Both the position numbers and the translations under genes were made by a program. From positions 310,001-374,000 of the forward strand of contig JAJLTO010000012.1 in assembly GCA_030568195.1 (NCBI GenBank): a DNA stretch of 64,000 nucleotides. Reading direction: 5' to 3'. The notes under the pieces were generated by a model. It did not search any database. It saw only the letters and a program-made list of their open reading frames with translations, and was not told where the DNA came from. Below, piece by piece: positions 59,215-64,000 of this stretch (positions are counted from its first letter, which is position 1; each line of letters starts with the position of its first letter). This stretch comes from Dipodascopsis uninucleata var. uninucleata. Taxonomy: Eukaryota; Ascomycota; Lipomycetes; Lipomycetales; Lipomycetaceae.

Positions 59215-60260
59215 CCTTATATGCCTGACTGTAGATGACCTTAGATTATTTAGGAACTGAGGAAATAGTCGTAAGCTGTTGGAAGGCGAGGCTGTTAATT
59301 ATTTTCGTTGCATTCTATTCCATCTATCATATTTACGAGTACAATAACCTCATGTCCTGATTTAACAGAACTATACCCTTATATTACAACTTCTGAGAAT
59401 GGTTCGCACAAGACCCTTAATGATTGCCTTTTTCTTGTCAGTCCTACAGATAAAAGATAATGGGCAAACAGAAGAAAACTACAGGCTCCAATCAGAGAGA
59501 ATATTTAATGATTGAATTACAGTCCCACATAGCAGATCCACTTTTTTATGGTAGGACGAATCTCTAGATGGATCTAAAGAATATAGTATCATAATTTCGT
59601 ATAAGCGGCGCAGACAGACAACCTCTGTATGAGATTACCTGTAGACAAGCAACGCGCGGCCACCAAGATTTGACTAGTGTGTCATGGCAGAGATAAGATA
59701 TGCAAATTTCTTATTGTCTCATATAAAAATCTGGGCGCCAATACTAGTGCTTAATATTGAGTTGGTTGCTAAGAATCGATAAAGCAAGACGGGTCCGGAG
59801 AGATGCAATGAATTAAATGTCTGAGAACAAGACGAAACGATTAGGACAAGATATATATCCTATTAATCAGTCGCAGCATTTATTGAAATTCAGTCAAACA
59901 ATGATTAATGATCAAAAAAGAAGCATATAACTACACGGGAAGCTGAAAGTGTATTAGAGGCAGAATGAATTTAGACTGCTGGTATGTGCTCTAAATTATA
60001 CTTCGCATCATAAAGAGACAATATGCGCCACAATCCCACGTTCATACAATAGTTAGTGTGTAAACAAGCGAGAGCAGCAACGATAAGAGAAATGGGACAC
60101 GAAAGCAGAGGACTTAGATAAAGATTCAGATCAAATTCGGCCAGCAGTAACAGCTATATATGCTATTATATTACGCCTGTCATTGATAAATTTTGAAAAT
60201 TGTAACTTCGAACTTTGCCTTAAAAGATAACCGAAATAGATTTTCCTTAGCTAGCAGAGC
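59215..60260. other. Divergent promoter region, PRE4 and MFS gene
   Basis: About 1 kb of AT-rich sequence between divergent genes. A TATATATG-type TATA box candidate lies at about 60151-60158. No gene recognised. Confidence 0.5.
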
Positions 60261-61862
60261 ATGATGAAGAAAGATCCAATTGTGTCAGAATTATCCGTCG
60301 AACAGGAATATTACAAACAAGAGATTGACGATGAGCTCAGAAAATACGCTGAGCTTCGAAGAAAGGTACACGAGGAGCACGAAAGGAAAAACACATGGCA
60401 AAAGCTTTTGGAAGGTGTGAGATGGTATCGTCCAGGAACAACTCCACAAGAAAAGAAGCTTCTTTTCAAGCTTGATGTTTCAATCTTGCTGTTTGGATGT
60501 TTGTCTACTTTCAGCAAAACTCTTGATAACAACTCTCTCACGAATGCATATGTCACAGGTATGACGACAGATCTCAATCTCAAGGGAAACGAACTTAACT
60601 ATCTTACCGCTGTCTACTACTCATCATATCTTGCTCTTATGATTCCTGCTAGTTTCCTACTAACCCGTTCTCCAATTCAGCGCGTACTACCAACAATGGA
60701 AATTCTATGGGGTTTGTGTACATTAGGTTGTGCATTTGTACATAATATTCGGGAATTGTATGTTTGTCGATTTTTGCTTGGTGGTACCGAGACCGTAGCG
60801 TTTACGGGCCTTGTTTATATAATTGGATCATGGTATGTCAGAGAGGAGATGGGTATTCGCATGGCATTGTATAATATTGCTAGCCCATTAGGAGGAATGA
60901 TTGCTGGATACCTTATGACAGGAACGTACAAAGGACTGAATGGTGTTCATGGTATGGCCGGCTGGCGATGGCTGTTCATCATCTGTTTCGCCATTACTGT
61001 CCCGTGTGCTTTGGTTGGCTATGTCCTGTTCCCTTCTTCGCCTAACAACACTAAGCCATCTTGGTGGTTGTCTCAGGCAGAAATTGACCTTGCGAACAGA
61101 CGAATTGAGCTCGAAGGTGTTAAGAAATTTGAAAAAAAGATTGAATGGCGACAGTTGTCTCGTGTATTAAAGGCTTGGCCATGGTACTGCTTTGTATTCG
61201 CCTGGATACTGTTTGACGAGAATCAATATTTTGGAACTACTCCATTCTCGCTGTACATGAAGTACACTGACCATCAGTATCCCGTATCAAAGATCAACAA
61301 TTATCCTACAATGAGCAAAGCAGTTACCATAGTTACTACGATAATAGGCTGCTATTATGCAGACAAGACAGGAGACAGGTTTTTACCATGTTTGGTTGTT
61401 ACCAGTCTGACTCTGATCTCAGCCATCGTACTGCTCGTTTATGACGTGTCTGAGTTTGGTCGGATCTTTTGCTTTTCGATGTCTGGTGCTGCATCCTCAA
61501 TGAATCCATTTTTAATGACCTGGGCATCAGATGTGGTTAAAGACGATCCCGAATTTCGCTCTTTAATTACTGCCTCGATGAACTGTATTGGACAGTGCTT
61601 CTTGGCATGGGTTCCAATCTTCACATTTCCCACTGTGGATGCGCCAAGATTCAAGACTGGATTTATTTTTTCAGTTATAACAGCCTTGCTTCATGTTATG
61701 CTTGTTATATTCATCAATTACCTCCAGAAGCGCGATAAAAAGATTGGCAAAATTCGCACAACTAACGTGCTAGACCAAACTGAATACATTGCTCGCGACA
61801 ACGAGATTCAAGTATACAATTCTCAGGAATATAACTACGAGAAAAACAATAGCAAATATTAG
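60261..61862 (+). CDS. MFS permease of the Dal5/Fen2/Vht1/Seo1 (ACS) family
   Basis: Plasma-membrane proton symporter for an organic anion or vitamin; the substrate is not clear from sequence. It is a single exon of 533 residues. After a charged cytosolic N terminus (about 1-70), roughly twelve hydrophobic helices can be drawn, with the central loop around 265-310. Family marks are NNSLTNAYVTGMTTDLNLKG, the R-F-L-L-G-G-TE motif near helix 4, YIIGSWYVREEMGIRMALY and GWRWLFIICFAITVP. Pantothenate, biotin, allantoate and cysteine carriers share this pattern. Two ATGs lie in tandem at the start; the first is used here. No intron. Confidence 0.94.
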   Translation: MMKKDPIVSELSVEQEYYKQEIDDELRKYAELRRKVHEEHERKNTWQKLLEGVRWYRPGTTPQEKKLLFKLDVSILLFGCLSTFSKTLDNNSLTNAYVTGMTTDLNLKGNELNYLTAVYYSSYLALMIPASFLLTRSPIQRVLPTMEILWGLCTLGCAFVHNIRELYVCRFLLGGTETVAFTGLVYIIGSWYVREEMGIRMALYNIASPLGGMIAGYLMTGTYKGLNGVHGMAGWRWLFIICFAITVPCALVGYVLFPSSPNNTKPSWWLSQAEIDLANRRIELEGVKKFEKKIEWRQLSRVLKAWPWYCFVFAWILFDENQYFGTTPFSLYMKYTDHQYPVSKINNYPTMSKAVTIVTTIIGCYYADKTGDRFLPCLVVTSLTLISAIVLLVYDVSEFGRIFCFSMSGAASSMNPFLMTWASDVVKDDPEFRSLITASMNCIGQCFLAWVPIFTFPTVDAPRFKTGFIFSVITALLHVMLVIFINYLQKRDKKIGKIRTTNVLDQTEYIARDNEIQVYNSQEYNYEKNNSKY

Positions 61863-64000
61863 TATCCAGTGGTGCAAACAGAGCTTCACTGGAATATTCT
61901 GCTTATATTTCTCGCAAAAAAAAAAGATCCAAATTTGGTTACATCCAAAATTGGTGAATAGTTTAATAATGTAATTTTTTTATTTTCTCTTCGTAAAGTA
62001 GTGGCGGCCGTTAATTGCCGAGATTTACCAACTCGTTACTCCATATGACTCAATATTTTTCAATTTATTACGTAAATTTACAGTCTTTATGACTAATAAC
62101 CTTGTTACACTTCATTAAAATTTAAGGATATTTCTGAGTTCACTCTAGTGATATAGAGATCTCCGTCTTTAGTTGCAATTAGAAGGCAAGGCGCTCCAGA
62201 ATTGATTTCTCTCCGAACTATCGAATCATTGGCCCAGAGTGAGTGACATATAGGAAGCAAACGAAGAATGTTGTTGTATAAGGAAAAAAAATGTAGCTCT
62301 TGCCTGCCTATTGAAACGGACTAACCGGGTGAAAAGCTCAGTAATTTGTTAGATGCTGGCAGTTTAGCGAAGACCTTACCGTGTGCTTGCTTTGGTATCC
62401 GACTCCGGGCACAACAGTGCTCTAACAACAAAGCGAGCAATGCAGCTCATTGAGCCACGATGGATATACGTATAGAAGCTTATAACCTCTTGATTTGGCA
62501 TGTAATGTCTGTGCCTGGCGATGAACCAGTATTTGCGAGATCGACATTGCTATGACATGCAATGTCTCTGATTGCGGGGGAGCCCAATTATGCAAATACA
62601 GTGAAGAGAAAAATAAGTTCCCGACGGCCCAATTATGTGACCAACTCTACGTCTCAGGAAGCCGACTATTACAATTCCACGTCATGAAACAGTACTTGAC
62701 GAATGGTAGACTGAGAGGAGCGTCCTCTGTTTCTTCGATGTCGAAGCTGCCGGTTGGGTAGGCTTGGAGAGGTTTAAGTGGCGCGTCCCTTCTCAAGAAT
62801 ATCAAGTTGCGTATTCTACAAATTGGGCTAGTAGCTGCTTGGGTATACTGGCTCGCGTGGTACCAAAGAAAGAGTGGTACGTCAACTTCATGGTACCTAT
62901 ATGTACAAAGAAGGTTATGAAGTTTAATATATTACTTATGTTTTATTGGACTGGCCATCAATCACTAAACTTTAATAAGATTGATGTTACATATTAATAC
63001 TATTGTAATAGAGATAAAGCTGCGCTGGTGAAATTATGCAGTGCATATCGATGGGCCGACTCGTGAGAAAGTTCACATACTTAAAATTTTTTTAATGTAT
63101 TAAATCTAATATTTATAGTATATTGGACATATAATACATACATGAATACATGTAAAATTGGTCGATATATGCGTGATATAGCAAATTTTGAAAGGCATGT
63201 ACTAGATATATAGATAAGGAGAGATAAAATGCATATCTTGACCAAAGAGATCCAGATTACCTATCCTTGACTTTTAGAGATTCGACAGCTAGTGATCCTG
63301 AAAGCAATCACGTCAGAATCTGCTGCTCTTCGAAATTCACTGCAATTCGAGAAAAAAATTTTTCGGGTGCTTGAGGCTTAAGCCATCTGGACTAAATGGA
63401 GCCCGTAGTTGCCCGCGAAGAGAGGTCCTTGCGGGAAGCCACATTTGTCTCATGGGTGGTTAGCTTAGCTCATTAACGTATGTGGCGTACGGCGTAGTTT
63501 AATGCACTCTTCTTGGTAGTCTTTAGGATAATTTCGTCAGTTGCAGCTGGTAATCATACTAACAGTCAGTAGTCAATCAGCCCAGTCTGCCAAATCCGCC
63601 GATACTACGCAGAATGCTTATTTTTAAAAAGAGCACAAGTTTTCTCTCGACTTTCTGGATTCTGGCACTAGAGCTTTCTACTAAGCGAATAAGCTGTTAG
63701 TTTTCAGAAATTTAGCCTATGGATTGATTTGACCGTTATCAAGCATATAATCAAGAGTAATGAGCTCCGACTGCTCTCTCATACGATTGTATACTAGCTA
63801 GATACGGTATAAGCTGTCTGTGCTCTGTGTGACAAACGAACATTACTAGCGAAACTTCGAACTTGTAGCACTAGCTCCGCCTAGTAATGAATGTCGAAAA
63901 AGTATAGCCTTTGCAGCTCCATCCGGCACCGAAGTAGTACAGGGAGTCCCAATGACTATAAACTCACCCAATTGCAAACTGTGGTGCTGAAGTAGGAGTA
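61863..64000. other. Gene-free right end of the window
   Basis: 2.1 kb without a gene I can support. Two short frames at 62552-62761 and 62764-62997 on the plus strand have no recognisable domain. A weak pair of tRNA-promoter-like boxes lies at 62394-62457 on the minus strand. Confidence 0.45.

Overview
The window is nuclear DNA from an intron-rich ascomycete yeast-like fungus. I could model 20 protein genes, plus a few doubtful ones. Twelve genes carry 34 spliceosomal introns between them: 33 are GT-AG, one is GC-AG, most are 48-150 bases long, and CTAAC/CTAAT-type branch sites are common. CTG codons fall at Leu positions that are conserved in the Sec53 family, so the standard code is likely and the CUG-Ser and CUG-Ala yeast clades are unlikely. 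A complex I assembly factor (NDUFAF5) is present, which argues against Saccharomycetaceae and fission yeasts. An early-branching Saccharomycotina lineage (for example Lipomycetaceae-like) or a Taphrinomycotina relative would fit. That placement is inference.

Layout. 0.3-10.1 kb, all on the plus strand: ISM1 (mitochondrial Ile-tRNA synthetase, 10 exons), RPS7, the Rab5 GTPase VPS21 and the EB1 protein BIM1. 12.5-13.8 kb: an unrecognised two-helix membrane protein. 14.3-23.4 kb, all on the minus strand: ARC15 (Arp2/3), NDUFAF5, YKU80, PAM18 and a C2H2 zinc-finger factor whose finger is completed only by splicing a 908-base intron. 27.7-30.2 kb: the m-AAA protease AFG3. 30.2-43.5 kb: a gene-poor stretch with degenerate coding-like remnants and one intact, GC-rich, isolated SAM methyltransferase (35.7-36.6 kb) that looks transferred. 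43.5-45.8 kb: a type II membrane glycosyltransferase-like protein with eight 69-base tandem repeats. 47.4-50.0 kb: a large disordered protein. 50.0-53.6 kb: gene-poor. 53.6-61.9 kb, dense: SEC53, FMP32, SDH6 (80 aa from four tiny exons), RIB4, PRE4 and an MFS vitamin/anion permease. The last 2.1 kb shows no gene.

How the genes relate. There is no operon-like system. Mitochondrial functions recur: translation (ISM1), import (PAM18), inner-membrane proteolysis (AFG3), complex I and complex II assembly (NDUFAF5, SDH6), a DUF1640 protein (FMP32), and flavin supply (RIB4). FMP32, SDH6 and RIB4 are adjacent. RPS7 carries both a HomolD box and a Tbf1-type motif in its promoter.

The most unusual large-scale feature is that several gene deserts (about 25.2-26.7, 36-42 and 51-52.4 kb) look richer in G+C than the coding regions, the reverse of the usual yeast pattern. 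I found no clear previously undescribed system. The best leads are the transferred-looking methyltransferase in its GC-rich desert, the splice-dependent zinc finger, and the degenerate coding islands at 31-35 kb.
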